DNA of 64,000 nucleotides from Micromonospora rubida (GCF_009908295.1 NZ_JAAALO010000006.1:62001-126000), one strand, 5' to 3'. Numbered from the stretch's first letter, positions 32,694-43,336 are shown. Notes: generated from the sequence alone by a model not told the origin. Translations and numbers: made by a program.

Positions 32694-33377
32694 TCAGCGA
32701 GGGCTGAGCACCTCGACGCGGCGCACCGGGGTGTCGACGGCGGGTTCGGTGGTGGGCACCTGGTAGCTGGCCACCAGGTCCAGCCGGTTGCGGGGCAGGT
32801 GGCCGCGGCCGGGGTCACCGACCAGTACGTGACTGCCCCGGGCGGCGGCGCGGCGCAGGAACGGCAGCATCCGCTCGGCCAGTTCCTCGTCGTAGAAGAC
32901 GTCCCCGGCGACCAGCAGGTCCACGTCGTCGGCAGCGGAGTCGAGCAGGTCTTCGCCGGTGGCGGCGACGGTGACCCGGTTGGCCCGGGCGTTGAGCATG
33001 ACGGCGGCCACGGCGTACGGGTCGATGTCGTTGGCCACGACCCGGGACGCGCCGGCCAGCGCGGCGGCGATCGCCACCAGGCCCGAGCCGGCGGCCAGGT
33101 CCAGCACGCGGCGACCGGCGACGAGCTCGGGGTTGTCGAGCAGGTGCCGGGCGAGGGCCTGCCCGCCGGCCCAGACCGACGCCCAGTACGGCGCCGGCAG
33201 GGCGTGCCCGGAGGCGGCCTCCATCCGGGCCCACCAGACGATGGCGTCCTCGGCGAGGTGCAGCCGTACCTCGGGGACGAAGGGGGTGGCGACGAGCCGG
33301 AGCCGGTCCAGCCCATCCCCGGGCGCGTCGACCTCGCGTTCCAGCTCAGACAGCACGGCGGCTGCGGGTCCTTTCAC
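32694..33377 (-). CDS. Class I SAM-dependent methyltransferase (ETFB lysine/PrmA-like)
   Basis: The 227-residue protein has the upstream segment PYWASVWAGGQALARHLLDN followed by the SAM-binding motif I VLDLAAGSGLVAIAAALAGA, the acidic motif II VVANDIDPYA and motif IV DLLVAGDVFYDEEL. This pattern belongs to the small methyltransferases related to PrmA and the ETF-beta lysine methyltransferase, so a protein lysine is the likeliest target. GTG 33377 is the first start; no clear binding site is seen. It is convergent with the MBL-fold gene and divergent from the cold-shock gene. Confidence 0.85.
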   Translation of the reverse strand: MKGPAAAVLSELEREVDAPGDGLDRLRLVATPFVPEVRLHLAEDAIVWWARMEAASGHALPAPYWASVWAGGQALARHLLDNPELVAGRRVLDLAAGSGLVAIAAALAGASRVVANDIDPYAVAAVMLNARANRVTVAATGEDLLDSAADDVDLLVAGDVFYDEELAERMLPFLRRAAARGSHVLVGDPGRGHLPRNRLDLVASYQVPTTEPAVDTPVRRVEVLSPR

Positions 33378-33569
33378 CGGGCAAGCATGCCCGAGCGGCC
33401 CGATCTCCGGGCGGCTTTCCCCCCGGCGTGGCCGGTGTGAGTTTTTTTTGCCGGCCGACCTACGGCACTTCGACCAGCGGATCGGGGTTTCGCCAGTTAC
33501 TGTCGGGGAGGTACAGGGCGATCATCGGCCAGCGGTCGGTGGTCTCCCGCTTTGAACAGGGAGAGATGC

Positions 33570-33773
33570 ATGGCTACCGGCACGGTCAAGTGGTTCAACT
33601 CGGAAAAGGGCTTCGGCTTCATCGAGCAGGACGGCGGAGGTCCGGACGTGTTCGTCCACTACTCGGCCATCGCGTCCAGCGGTTACCGGGAACTCAATGA
33701 GGGCCAGAAGGTCGAGTTCGACGTGACCCAGGGGCAGAAGGGCCCGCAGGCGGACAACGTCCGTCCGATCTAG
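33570..33773 (+). CDS. Cold-shock domain protein
   Basis: This 67-residue single OB-fold RNA chaperone has the RNA-binding motifs KGFGFIEQD (RNP-1) and VFVHYSAI (RNP-2) after the typical [13 protein letters not shown] opening. ATG 33570 has AGGGAGAG 4-5 bases upstream and gives the standard length; the frame start at 33552 is too early. The 192-base upstream gap contains a T8 run (33442-33449), very unusual in this genome, behind a small CCGGC/GCCGG stem. A structured leader would fit cold-shock control, but this is inference. Confidence 0.95.
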   Translation: MATGTVKWFNSEKGFGFIEQDGGGPDVFVHYSAIASSGYRELNEGQKVEFDVTQGQKGPQADNVRPI

Positions 33774-33784
33774 CCTTCGTGCCG

Positions 33785-33818
33785 GTGGCGGCGGCCGGGT
33801 TGACCCGGCCGCCGTCAC
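33785..33818. terminator. Terminator after cold-shock gene
   Basis: A stem of about 16 bp with one wobble pair centres on GGCCGGGT-TG-ACCCGGCC, 12 bases after the stop. It may also serve the convergent gene. Confidence 0.75.
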
Positions 33819-33871
33819 AGCGCGCGCCGGCTCGGAACCGCCCGCCTCACGGGCGCCGCCGCCGGCCAAGC

Positions 33872-34741
33872 TCAAGCCGCCAACCGCCGGGCGATCTCGT
33901 CGGCCACCTGCTGGGCCAGGCTGGGCGGCAGGGCGGCGGCGATCTTCTCCGGGGTCAGCGATGCGAGCACTCCGGCCACGATCGCCGGCTCGTCGGCCAG
34001 CTCCTTGCCCGACAGGATGGTGAGCTGCGCGAGCGCGGCGTCGAGGCGGTACATGGTGTAGTCCAGCTTGGCCACGACGCTGTTGGACTCCGGGCTGGGG
34101 CCAGGGCCGTCCGGGTCGACCCGGCGGCCCATGCTTGACCCGCCGTTGAACACGGCGTTGAAGAGGCTGTTGATCTGGCTTTCGGCCTGGGCGCTCATGT
34201 CGTCCTCCTTGAGGAGACCGATGGTGGTCAGGTAGCGGCGGAACAGCGGGGTCTGGTCCCGGCCCGCCTTGGTCGAGTCGCGGAAAAAGCTGAGATGGGT
34301 GTGCCACAGGTGGCTCGCGTCGCCGGTGGTTCGCCGCCCGAGCCGGTCCCACCGCCGGACCGTGATCCCGTCCGGGGAGTAGATGATCTCGCGGATGTCC
34401 AGGGTGTCGTCCGCCCCGGCGACGCACTGCGCGACGCACCAGGCGGAGAAGGAACGCAGGCTGTGGACGTCTCCGCCCGAGGTGACGGAGAACCCGCCGA
34501 CATCCAGCGCCGAGGCGTCGAGGGTGAGCCCTGCGGCGTCCCGGGGCGACTCGACCACCGAGTAGTCGCCGGTGATCACCCGGTCGGAGCCGCAGTGGTA
34601 GCCCCCGACGTGGCCTGCGTCGCCGACGATGCCGACCTCGGCCGGTTCCAGGTCCTGCGGTCGGGTGGCGGCGGGATCGAGGTCGAGATGGGCCAGCAGG
34701 AGACTTCGGACGGCCAACAGGTTCGTCGGGGCCCGGGTCAT
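33872..34741 (-). CDS. Orphan phage-like protein, putative M15-like peptidase fold
   Basis: The 289-residue protein resembles actinophage and prophage proteins of the D-Ala-D-Ala carboxypeptidase (M15-like) type. GYHCGSDRV near residue 47, SALDVGG near residue 83 and HLWHTHLSFF near residue 145 could supply His, Asp and His metal ligands; the exact family is not certain. The C-terminal third (MSAQAESQINSLFNAVFNGG, then ALPPSLAQQVADEIARRLA) is helical and looks like a tail-protein oligomerisation region. ATG 34741 has GAAGGGGGG 5-6 bases upstream. No other phage genes are adjacent, so it is a stranded prophage gene or a domesticated one. Confidence 0.7.
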   Translation of the reverse strand: MTRAPTNLLAVRSLLLAHLDLDPAATRPQDLEPAEVGIVGDAGHVGGYHCGSDRVITGDYSVVESPRDAAGLTLDASALDVGGFSVTSGGDVHSLRSFSAWCVAQCVAGADDTLDIREIIYSPDGITVRRWDRLGRRTTGDASHLWHTHLSFFRDSTKAGRDQTPLFRRYLTTIGLLKEDDMSAQAESQINSLFNAVFNGGSSMGRRVDPDGPGPSPESNSVVAKLDYTMYRLDAALAQLTILSGKELADEPAIVAGVLASLTPEKIAAALPPSLAQQVADEIARRLAA

Positions 34742-34975
34742 GGCGCCCCCCTTCCGGTAGCGGGAAGGCCGGGCGGCGGTGACCCGTGGCGCTGGGTCGA
34801 CGTGAGCCCGGCCGGGGTGCACGGCGTCGGGCAGGTGACTCGAAAGTAGCCGGACCTTCCGGTGTTTTGCCAGGTCAGAGGCATGTTTTTCGAATAGGGC
34901 AACGATCCGCCCAACCGGGCGGAGATGTCGCGGCGGGGTCGGCCGGTCGCGCTCGGCGCGACAACGGGTGGGCGG

Positions 34976-35506
34976 TCAGCCGGCCGGGCGGCGGGGGGGG
35001 TCGGGGCGGGCGGCCCGCACGGCGTCGCGGTACTCCCGCATCGCGGTGACCATCGTCGTCATGAAGCGGTGCACGATCTCCAGCTCGGCGTCGCTGAAGT
35101 CGGCCATCACCCGGTCGGTCCGGCGGCCCAGCGGCTGGAAGAACTCCATAGCCAACGCGGCGCCCCGGTCGGCGTAGTGCAGGAACACCTTGCGCCGGTC
35201 GGCGGTGTCCCGGTCCCGGCGGATGTGGCCGGCCCGCTCCAGCCGGTCGACCAGCGCGGTGACCGAGCCGGAGGAGATGTTGAGTTGCTCACCCAGCCGC
35301 CCCGGGGTGAGCGGCGTGCCGAGCAGCTCGGCGTCCATGACGGCGATCAGGGCGTGCAGGTCGGTGGGGTTGAGCCCGTGCAGCCCGGCGAAGGCGTGCC
35401 CGATGTGCTGGGCGTCGACGGAGTATTGGCGCAGCTCGTTGGCGATCTCGGCGACGAGCTGGTCGCGCTGGCTGTCGCGCCGTCGATACATGCCGTGCTG
35501 CGTCAC
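34976..35506 (-). CDS. MarR-family transcriptional regulator
   Basis: The 176-residue winged-helix regulator has the recognition region LGEQLNISSGSVTALVDRLE followed by the wing HIRRDRDTADRRKVFLHY, the DRR signature of MarR proteins. It lies divergent to the MMPL exporter and very probably represses it and itself through the palindrome TGTCGAG-ATA-CTCGACA in the shared promoter. GTG 35506 has AAGGGG upstream; ATG 35491 is an alternative start five codons in. Confidence 0.92.
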   Translation of the reverse strand: MTQHGMYRRRDSQRDQLVAEIANELRQYSVDAQHIGHAFAGLHGLNPTDLHALIAVMDAELLGTPLTPGRLGEQLNISSGSVTALVDRLERAGHIRRDRDTADRRKVFLHYADRGAALAMEFFQPLGRRTDRVMADFSDAELEIVHRFMTTMVTAMREYRDAVRAARPDPPRRPAG

Positions 35507-35537
35507 TCCACCCCTTCCCCTGCCGTTGTGGTCCCGG

Positions 35538-35587
35538 TTGCAGCATAGATGTTCGGCGGATAATCTCGCCTGTCGAGATACTCGACA
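35538..35587 (+). promoter_or_regulatory. MMPL promoter with overlapping MarR-type operator
   Basis: -35 TTGCAG (35538-35543), a 17-base spacer and -10 TAATCT (35561-35566) form a good plus-strand promoter. The perfect palindrome TGTCGAG-ATA-CTCGACA (35571-35587) covers the expected start point. A second, overlapping repeat TCTCG/CGAGA begins at 35564. Repression by the divergent MarR protein is inferred from position. Confidence 0.75.
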
Positions 35588-35663
35588 AACGCGCTAAATC
35601 CCATGCCCGTCGAGCCGCACCGCCGTACCCGGGACCCCGTCCCGGCAACCCTGAGGAAATCCG

Positions 35664-37802
35664 ATGTCTGTGTTCACCCGCGTCGCCCGGGGCCGGCTCG
35701 CCGCCTGGATCACCGTGGCCGTCGCGATCGTCCTCGGCGCAGCCGTCTTCGGGTTCCCTGAGCCGGACAACCCCGCCCCCGTCTCGTCCACCGGACTGTC
35801 GGTGCAATGGCAGTCGACCCAGGTCGAGCGGCTCCAAGAGGAGCTTCCCTCCAGCGGCGTCGAGCCCGCTATCGTCGTCGTCAGCCGCTCGGACGGCAGG
35901 CCGCTCACCGAGCCGGACCGCGCCGCGGTCACCAACATCTCGGGCGAGCTGGGTCGGTTCGCCGTCGGCGGGCGGGTCAGCCCGCCGCAGACCTCCCCGG
36001 ACGGCACCGTGGCGCTCGTCGCCGTCCCGCTGTCCACCGCCGGCGGCCAGGACGACGTCGTGACGACGGTTGCCGACCTCCGCGCGGCCCTCGACGGCCT
36101 GCCCGACGGGCTCACCGCCGAGGTGACCGGCGGGCCGGCGTTCACCGCGGACCTGACGAAGGTCTTCGACGGCGCGGACATCACGCTGCTCGCCGTCACC
36201 GCCGGCGTCGTCGCCCTGCTGCTGCTCATCACCTACCGCAGCCCGTTCCTGTGGATCGTGCCGCTCGTCGTCGTCGCGGCCACCGAGCAACTCACCCTGC
36301 GCGCCGTGGACACCATCGTCCCGGCCTTCGGCATCCACCTCCAGGAGGGCCAGGTCACCGGCATCGCCAGCGTCCTGGTCTTCGGTGCCGCCACGGACTA
36401 CGCCCTGCTGCTCATCGCCCGATACCGGGAGGAGCTGCGCCGGGAGGAGGACCGCTTCGCCGCCATGCGCGCCGCCCTGCGACGCACCGCCGAACCCATC
36501 CTGGCCAGCGGCGGCACCGTGGTCCTCGGCGTGCTCACCCTGCTGCTGTCGGAGCAGGAGACCAACCGGGCCCTCGCCGTGGCCTGCGCCACCGGCGTGG
36601 TGTTCGCCATGCTGTCGGCGCTGTTCCTCCTCCCCGCCGTGCTGGTGATCTTCGGCCGGGGGCTGTTCTGGCCGTTCGTGCCCCGGGTCGGCGGTCCCGT
36701 ACGCGAGGGCCGGCTCTGGGGCCGGCTCGGCGACGCCGTCGTCCGCCGGCCCGTGCCGGTCGCGGCCCTCGCGACGCTGCTGCTCGCCGGCCTCGCCCTC
36801 GGCGGGCTCGGCATCCGCACCGGGCTGTCGGAGACCGAACAGTTCCGGGTGAAGCCCGAGGCGGTGGCCGGCGCGGAGACCCTCGCGAAGGCCTTCCCCG
36901 CCGGCACCACCCAGCCGGTCGCCGTGCTCACCACCCCCGCCGCCGTGGCGGCCGTCACCGACGCCGCCACGAGCGTCCCCGGCGTGGCCTCGGCCCGGCC
37001 GGGGGACGCGGGCACGACCGTCGCCCAGGTCGACGTGGTGCTGGAGGCCGAGCCGGGCACCGCCGCGTCGGACCGGGCGGTCGAGGCGCTACGGGACGCC
37101 GTCGCCGCGGTCCCCGGCTCCGCGCCGCCGGCCGTCGAGGGCACCAACCCGTTCACCGGCGCCGTGGTCGGCGGCACGGTCGCCGCCACCTACGACTCCG
37201 ACAAGGCCGACGCCAAGGACCTGTGGCTGATCCTGCCGATCATCCTGCTGCTCGTCGGCGCGGTGCTCGTGCTGCTGCTGCGCGGCCTGGTCGCGCCGCT
37301 GCTGCTGGTGCTCACCGTCATCGCGTCGTTCTTCGCCAGCCTCGGCGCGGCGTGGCTGCTGTTCGACCACGTCCTCGGCTTCCCCGCGCTGGACAGCGGC
37401 GTCCTGCTGCTCGCCTTCGTGTTCCTGGTGGCCCTCGGCGTGGACTACAACATCTTCCTGGTCACCCGGGCCCGCGAGGACGCCCGGCGCACCGGCACCC
37501 GCGACGGCATGCTGTCGGCGCTGCGCGTCACCGGCGGCGTGATCACCAGCGCCGGCGTCCTGCTCGCCGCGGTCTTCGCCGTCCTCGGCGTCCTGCCGCT
37601 GATCACGCTGACCCAGATCGGGATCATCGTGTGCATCGGGGTGCTGCTCGACACCCTGCTGGTCCGCACGGTGCTCGTGCCGGCGCTCGCGTTCATGCTC
37701 GGTGACCGCTTCTGGTGGCCGGGCCGGATCGACCGGACGCCCGAGGACGCTCCGGCGGACCATGATCGCGGGCCCGCCGAACCGACCGCCACCCGCGACT
37801 GA
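35664..37802 (+). CDS. MMPL-family RND transporter
   Basis: The 712-residue membrane transporter has two similar halves, each with one N-terminal helix, an extracytoplasmic domain and a five-helix bundle. GQVTGIASVLVFGAATDYALLLIARYREEL (split at residues 228-257) and its partner VLLLAFVFLVALGVDYNIFLVTRAREDA in the second half carry the Asp-Tyr pairs that conduct protons in MmpL proteins. It probably exports a lipid, a drug or a small toxic molecule. ATG 35664 has AGGAAA 5 bases upstream. Control by the divergent MarR protein is likely. The product ends with a short charged tail. Confidence 0.92.
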   Translation: MSVFTRVARGRLAAWITVAVAIVLGAAVFGFPEPDNPAPVSSTGLSVQWQSTQVERLQEELPSSGVEPAIVVVSRSDGRPLTEPDRAAVTNISGELGRFAVGGRVSPPQTSPDGTVALVAVPLSTAGGQDDVVTTVADLRAALDGLPDGLTAEVTGGPAFTADLTKVFDGADITLLAVTAGVVALLLLITYRSPFLWIVPLVVVAATEQLTLRAVDTIVPAFGIHLQEGQVTGIASVLVFGAATDYALLLIARYREELRREEDRFAAMRAALRRTAEPILASGGTVVLGVLTLLLSEQETNRALAVACATGVVFAMLSALFLLPAVLVIFGRGLFWPFVPRVGGPVREGRLWGRLGDAVVRRPVPVAALATLLLAGLALGGLGIRTGLSETEQFRVKPEAVAGAETLAKAFPAGTTQPVAVLTTPAAVAAVTDAATSVPGVASARPGDAGTTVAQVDVVLEAEPGTAASDRAVEALRDAVAAVPGSAPPAVEGTNPFTGAVVGGTVAATYDSDKADAKDLWLILPIILLLVGAVLVLLLRGLVAPLLLVLTVIASFFASLGAAWLLFDHVLGFPALDSGVLLLAFVFLVALGVDYNIFLVTRAREDARRTGTRDGMLSALRVTGGVITSAGVLLAAVFAVLGVLPLITLTQIGIIVCIGVLLDTLLVRTVLVPALAFMLGDRFWWPGRIDRTPEDAPADHDRGPAEPTATRD

Positions 37803-37899
37803 CCGTCCGCCCCGGCCTCCCGGCCCCTCCCGGTCCGGCCTCCCGGGGACCCTCCCGCCCCCGGCCCTACCCCGTGCCGGGTCGCTGCCCCAGACCGGC

Positions 37900-38253
37900 G
37901 CAGCGGCCCGGCCGCACCCCGCCCGCGACCGCCGGCGGCGCCTCCTCGGGCGTCGCCCTGTGCGCTTCCCCACCCGGGCGCCCAGCCCCGAGGCTCGCAG
38001 CCGGGGCCCGTACCGGCGACCCGCCCGAAACGCCACCGCGTCGCCGGCCACCGCTGCGACAATCATCACCAGCAGCGCCGGTCCCAACCGAAGGGCACCG
38101 GTGTACGTGAGGAAGCCGACCAGCAGCAGGGTCGCCTCCCCTGGCACCAGCAGCCCGACGATCACGGCGGTCTCGCCGGCCACGATCGCCGCGGCGGCCA
38201 GGTTAGACCAGCAGGGGCGGCAGGTCCCGCACCGAGTTCAGCAGATCGTGCAC
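37900..38253 (-). pseudogene. DedA-family membrane protein, frameshifted and truncated
   Basis: A GTG at 38253 opens [16 protein letters not shown] and then meets TAA because one extra A/T is present at 38203-38204. With that base removed the frame continues [40 protein letters not shown] and [19 protein letters not shown], the N-terminal half of a DedA protein. After about 37960 the coding signal dissolves into an Arg-rich sequence, so the C-terminal half is lost or much changed. DedA proteins are undecaprenyl-phosphate or lipid flippases; this copy should be dead. It lies head to head with typA. Confidence 0.72.
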
Positions 38254-38387
38254 GACAGCCCCGGGATCACGGCGGCCAGCATGCCAGCCGGGATAAGCAG
38301 GGCAACAGCGGTTTCGGCACAGATCCGGGAAGCGTCGGGGTGACCCCGACGCCGCCCCTGATCCGCGCAGGCGGGAGGATGGAACCC

Positions 38388-40256
<1,869 letters not shown>

Positions 40257-40272
40257 CCGCCGAGCACGACAC

Positions 40273-40313
40273 GCGGGGCGGGCCGGGAGGGACCACCTCC
40301 CGGCCCGCCCCGC
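40273..40313 (+). terminator. Terminator of typA
   Basis: A perfect 18-bp stem (40273-40290 with 40296-40313) with loop GACCA. Confidence 0.82.
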
Positions 40314-40343
40314 ACCCGGTCCGCCGGCGCAATCCGGATCCGC

Positions 40344-40349
40344 TACGGT
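40344..40349 (+). promoter_or_regulatory. -10 box, leaderless type
   Basis: TACGGT lies 7 bases before ATG 40357, which has no binding site. Confidence 0.55.
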
Positions 40350-40356
40350 CACCGGC

Positions 40357-41229
40357 ATGATCTGGGACGACCTCGACGCGCATCTGGACACGCTGCCGGG
40401 CACCATGTCGGCGTACCTGGGCCGGCTCGACGCCGCCCCCACCTGGACCCGCCATCCCGACGCCACCCACTACGCGGCCAGCACCATGAAAGTGGCCGTG
40501 CTGCTGGCCCTGCACCGGGCCGCCGAGGCCGGCACCCTCGACCTGGCCGCCCTCGTCGACGTGCGCAACGAGTTCGACTCCGCCCAGCCCGGCACGCCCC
40601 GCTTCTCCTGCGACCGGCACGACGACAGCGACGGGGCCGTCTGGGAGCGGGAGGGCCACAGCGCGTCCCTGCGCTGGCTCGCCGAGCGGATGATCGTGCG
40701 CTCCAGCAACCTGGCCACCAACATCTGCATCGGCCACGTCGGGCTGCCCGCCGTGGCCGACGCCTGGGCGCTCGCCGGCGCCCGGCACAGCGTCACCGGG
40801 CGCGGCATCGAGGACTTCGCCGCCCGGGAGGCCGGAATCACCAACCTGGTCACCGCCACCGACCTGGCGGCCCTGCTCGGCGGGCTGGCCGTCGGGGCGG
40901 TCCGGCCCGGGCCGCTCGCCTCCCCCGCCGGCTGCGCCACCATGCTCGACGTCCTGTTCGCCCAGGAGTTGCGCGAGGACCTCGCCGCCGGGTTGCCCGA
41001 GGGGGTCCGCATCGCCCACAAGAACGGCTGGATACCCGGCGTACGGCACAGCGCCGGAGTCATCTACCCGCCCGACGCCCCGCCGTACGTGCTGGTCGTC
41101 TGCACCACCACCGACCTCGCCAACGGGGGCCCCACCGGCAACGAGACCTCCGACGACGCCTGCCTGGTCCTCGCCGACATCTCCGCCCGGGCCTGGGCCG
41201 CCCGCCACGACCTGCGCCCCGCCGGCTAG
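40357..41229 (+). CDS. Class A beta-lactamase-fold serine hydrolase
   Basis: The 290-residue protein has the penicilloyl-serine-transferase motifs: ASTMKVAVLL (SxxK, about residue 42), RSSNLATN (SxN, about residue 119) and AHKNGW (KTG-like, about residue 220). No signal peptide is seen, so it is either cytosolic or exported in an unusual way; antibiotic resistance is not implied. ATG 40357 is fixed by a -10 box 7 bases upstream (leaderless). With the nearby dipeptide epimerase and NlpC/P60 gene it could belong to peptidoglycan-fragment metabolism, but the link is only positional. Confidence 0.87.
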   Translation: MIWDDLDAHLDTLPGTMSAYLGRLDAAPTWTRHPDATHYAASTMKVAVLLALHRAAEAGTLDLAALVDVRNEFDSAQPGTPRFSCDRHDDSDGAVWEREGHSASLRWLAERMIVRSSNLATNICIGHVGLPAVADAWALAGARHSVTGRGIEDFAAREAGITNLVTATDLAALLGGLAVGAVRPGPLASPAGCATMLDVLFAQELREDLAAGLPEGVRIAHKNGWIPGVRHSAGVIYPPDAPPYVLVVCTTTDLANGGPTGNETSDDACLVLADISARAWAARHDLRPAG

Positions 41230-41255
41230 TCCCACCCCGGCGGACGCCGGCACGG

Positions 41256-41286
41256 CACGGCCGGCACCAGCGCGGTGCCGGCCGTG
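41256..41286. terminator. Bidirectional terminator
   Basis: A perfect 13-bp stem (41256-41268 with 41274-41286), loop AGCGC, lies between convergent genes. Confidence 0.75.
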
Positions 41287-41397
41287 GGGCAGCGCGGCGT
41301 CCCACGGCCGCGCCCACCCCGCCCCCGGCCGACGACGGCACGCCCGCAGCAGGCCCGCGGGATGGCGTTCCGATCCGTCGCCGCGCCGGAGCCGGCC

Positions 41398-42195
41398 TCA
41401 GTCCAGCAGGTTGTCCCGCAGCGCCGCCAGGTGCGCGTCGGTCAGCCCCAACCCGTCGCGCAGGTACCGGTCGAACGAGCCGTGCGCCCGCCGGACCTCG
41501 TCGTACGCGGCGTCCAGGTACTCACCGCGCACCTCCATCAGCGGCCGGATCGCCGCCTCCGCCAGCTCCGGCTGCCGGGCCCGCATCGCGGCGAGGATGA
41601 CCTCCTTGAGGCTCTCCGTCTGCGCGTTGGTCCGCAGGTAGTCCGCCCGGATCGCCGCCTCGTCCACCCCCAGCGCGGTGAGCAGGACCACCGACAGCCA
41701 GCCCGTACGGTCCTTGCCGGCCGAGCAGTGGAACAGCAGCGGCAGGTTCCCCGCGTCGGCGGCCAGCCGGGCCGCCTCGCCGAAGCCCGCCCGGGCCGCC
41801 TCCCCCGTGACGAACCACCGGTAGATCCCCGCCATCGCCGCCGGGCTGCCCTGCATGGCCAGCTTCGCCTCCGCGCCCAGGTCGTGCCCGAGCAGCACCT
41901 CCGACACCGCCGTGAAGACCGGGTGGGCCTCGTCGTACACCGGCAGCCGCACCACCCGGGGCTCGCCGGCCAGCCGGTTCGGCGGGGCCGCCGCGATCTC
42001 CGAGTCGTCGCGCAGGTCCACCACGCAGGCCGGGGCGATCCTCCCCAGCGCCGACAGGTCGTCGTCGGTCAACCGGCCCAGCGCCGGCGTCCGGATCAAC
42101 CGGCCCGTCCGCACCCGCCGCCCGTCCTCGCCCACCATGCCGCCGAGGTCACGCGCGTTCGGCGCGCCAACCAACTCCCAGTCCTGCCCCGTCAT
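41398..42195 (-). CDS. Tyrosine-protein phosphatase (MptpB-like)
   Basis: The 265-residue cysteine phosphatase has the P-loop FHCSAGKDRTGWLSVVLL (Cys and Arg of CX5R) near residue 150. The N-terminal NARDLGGM and VVDLRDDSE segments are typical of the MptpB/triple-specificity group, which acts on phosphotyrosine and phosphoinositides in Mycobacterium. ATG 42195 has GGGGAGG 4 bases upstream and is preferred to the GTG at 42219. It is cytosolic, with no signal sequence. It is divergent, by 43 bases, from the dipeptide epimerase gene. Confidence 0.9.
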   Translation of the reverse strand: MTGQDWELVGAPNARDLGGMVGEDGRRVRTGRLIRTPALGRLTDDDLSALGRIAPACVVDLRDDSEIAAAPPNRLAGEPRVVRLPVYDEAHPVFTAVSEVLLGHDLGAEAKLAMQGSPAAMAGIYRWFVTGEAARAGFGEAARLAADAGNLPLLFHCSAGKDRTGWLSVVLLTALGVDEAAIRADYLRTNAQTESLKEVILAAMRARQPELAEAAIRPLMEVRGEYLDAAYDEVRRAHGSFDRYLRDGLGLTDAHLAALRDNLLD

Positions 42196-42225
42196 CCGGC
42201 CTCCCCTGTCGTCGTGCACTGCCTA

Positions 42226-42231
42226 TAGGGT
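42226..42231 (+). promoter_or_regulatory. -10 box, leaderless type
   Basis: TAGGGT (within TATAGGGT) lies 7 bases before ATG 42239. The 43-bp intergenic space leaves little room for a leader. Confidence 0.6.
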
Positions 42232-42238
42232 GCCGCAC

Positions 42239-43336
42239 ATGACGATCACCGCGGTACGCACCCACCGGCTCTCCGCGCCCCTGCACACCCCGTTCGTGAC
42301 GGCGCTGCGCCGCACCACCACGGTGGACACCCTGATCGTGGAGCTGGTCGACGACGACGGGCGGTCCGGGTTCGGCGAGGCGCCGCAGGTGTGGCAGGTG
42401 ACCGGGGCGTCGCTGGCCGGCGCCGAGGCGTGCGTCCGGGAGATGCTCGCACCGGGCCTGGTCGGGCGGGACGCCGACGACCTGGTGGCCCGCTGCGCCG
42501 AGGTGCAGCGGGCGGTGGCCGGCAACGAGGCCGCCAAGGCCGCGGTGGACACCGCGCTGCACGACCTGGCCGCGCGCCGGCTCGGCGTACCCCTGGTGCG
42601 GTTGCTCGGCGGCACGGCCCTGCGGGTGCCGACGGACGTCACCCTGGCCGCCGGCGACGCCACCGACCTGGCCGCTGCCGCGCGGCAGCGGCGGGCCGAC
42701 GGGTTCGCCGTGCTGAAACTGAAGGTGGGCACCGACGCGGCGGGCGACCTGGAACGGGTCCGCGCGGTCCGCGCCGCCGTCGGCCCGGACGTGCAGATCC
42801 GGCTGGACGCCAACCAGGGCTGGACGCCCCGCGAGGCGGTCCGGGTGATCTGCGGCATCGAGGACGCGGGGCTGGACGTGGAGCTGGTGGAGCAGCCGGT
42901 GGCCCGCTGGGACCTCGACGGGCTGGCCTGGGTCAGCGACCGGGTCGGCGTGCCGATCCTGGCCGACGAGTCGGTGTTCGGCGTGCGCGACCTGGTCGAG
43001 GTCATCCGGCGGCGGGCAGCCGACATGGTCAACGTCAAGCTCGCCAAGTGTGGCGGCCTGCACGCCGCCCGGACCCTGCTCGACTTGGCCGCCGCGCACG
43101 GCGTCGGCACCATCGTCGGCTCGATGATGGAGAGCCAGGTCGGCGTGGGGGCCGCGGCCAGCCTGGTCGCCGCGTACCGGACCACCGCTGTCTCCGACCT
43201 CGACGCCGCCTGGTGGCTGGCCTCGTCGCCGGTGCGGGGCGGCATCCGGTACGACGGGGCGACGGTGCTGCTGCCGGACGCCCCCGGCCTCGGCATCACC
43301 TCCGTGTCGGTAGCAAATATGCAGCTGCCCGGTTGA
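42239..43336 (+). CDS. Dipeptide epimerase (L-Ala-D/L-Glu epimerase, enolase superfamily)
   Basis: This 365-residue barrel enzyme of the muconate-lactonising subgroup has the catalytic pair VLKLKVG (Lys, about residue 163) and VNVKLAKCGG (Lys, about residue 265), and the Mg ligands RLDANQGW, ELVEQPV and ILADESVF. It is predicted to invert L-Ala-D-Glu from murein peptides to L-Ala-L-Glu, like YkfB, so that the dipeptide can be hydrolysed. The longer frame to 41855 is antisense to the phosphatase gene. The next gene, 57 bases on, is an NlpC/P60 peptidase; this repeats the ykfB-ykfC pairing of Bacillus and supports the assignment. Confidence 0.9.
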   Translation: MTITAVRTHRLSAPLHTPFVTALRRTTTVDTLIVELVDDDGRSGFGEAPQVWQVTGASLAGAEACVREMLAPGLVGRDADDLVARCAEVQRAVAGNEAAKAAVDTALHDLAARRLGVPLVRLLGGTALRVPTDVTLAAGDATDLAAAARQRRADGFAVLKLKVGTDAAGDLERVRAVRAAVGPDVQIRLDANQGWTPREAVRVICGIEDAGLDVELVEQPVARWDLDGLAWVSDRVGVPILADESVFGVRDLVEVIRRRAADMVNVKLAKCGGLHAARTLLDLAAAHGVGTIVGSMMESQVGVGAAASLVAAYRTTAVSDLDAAWWLASSPVRGGIRYDGATVLLPDAPGLGITSVSVANMQLPG

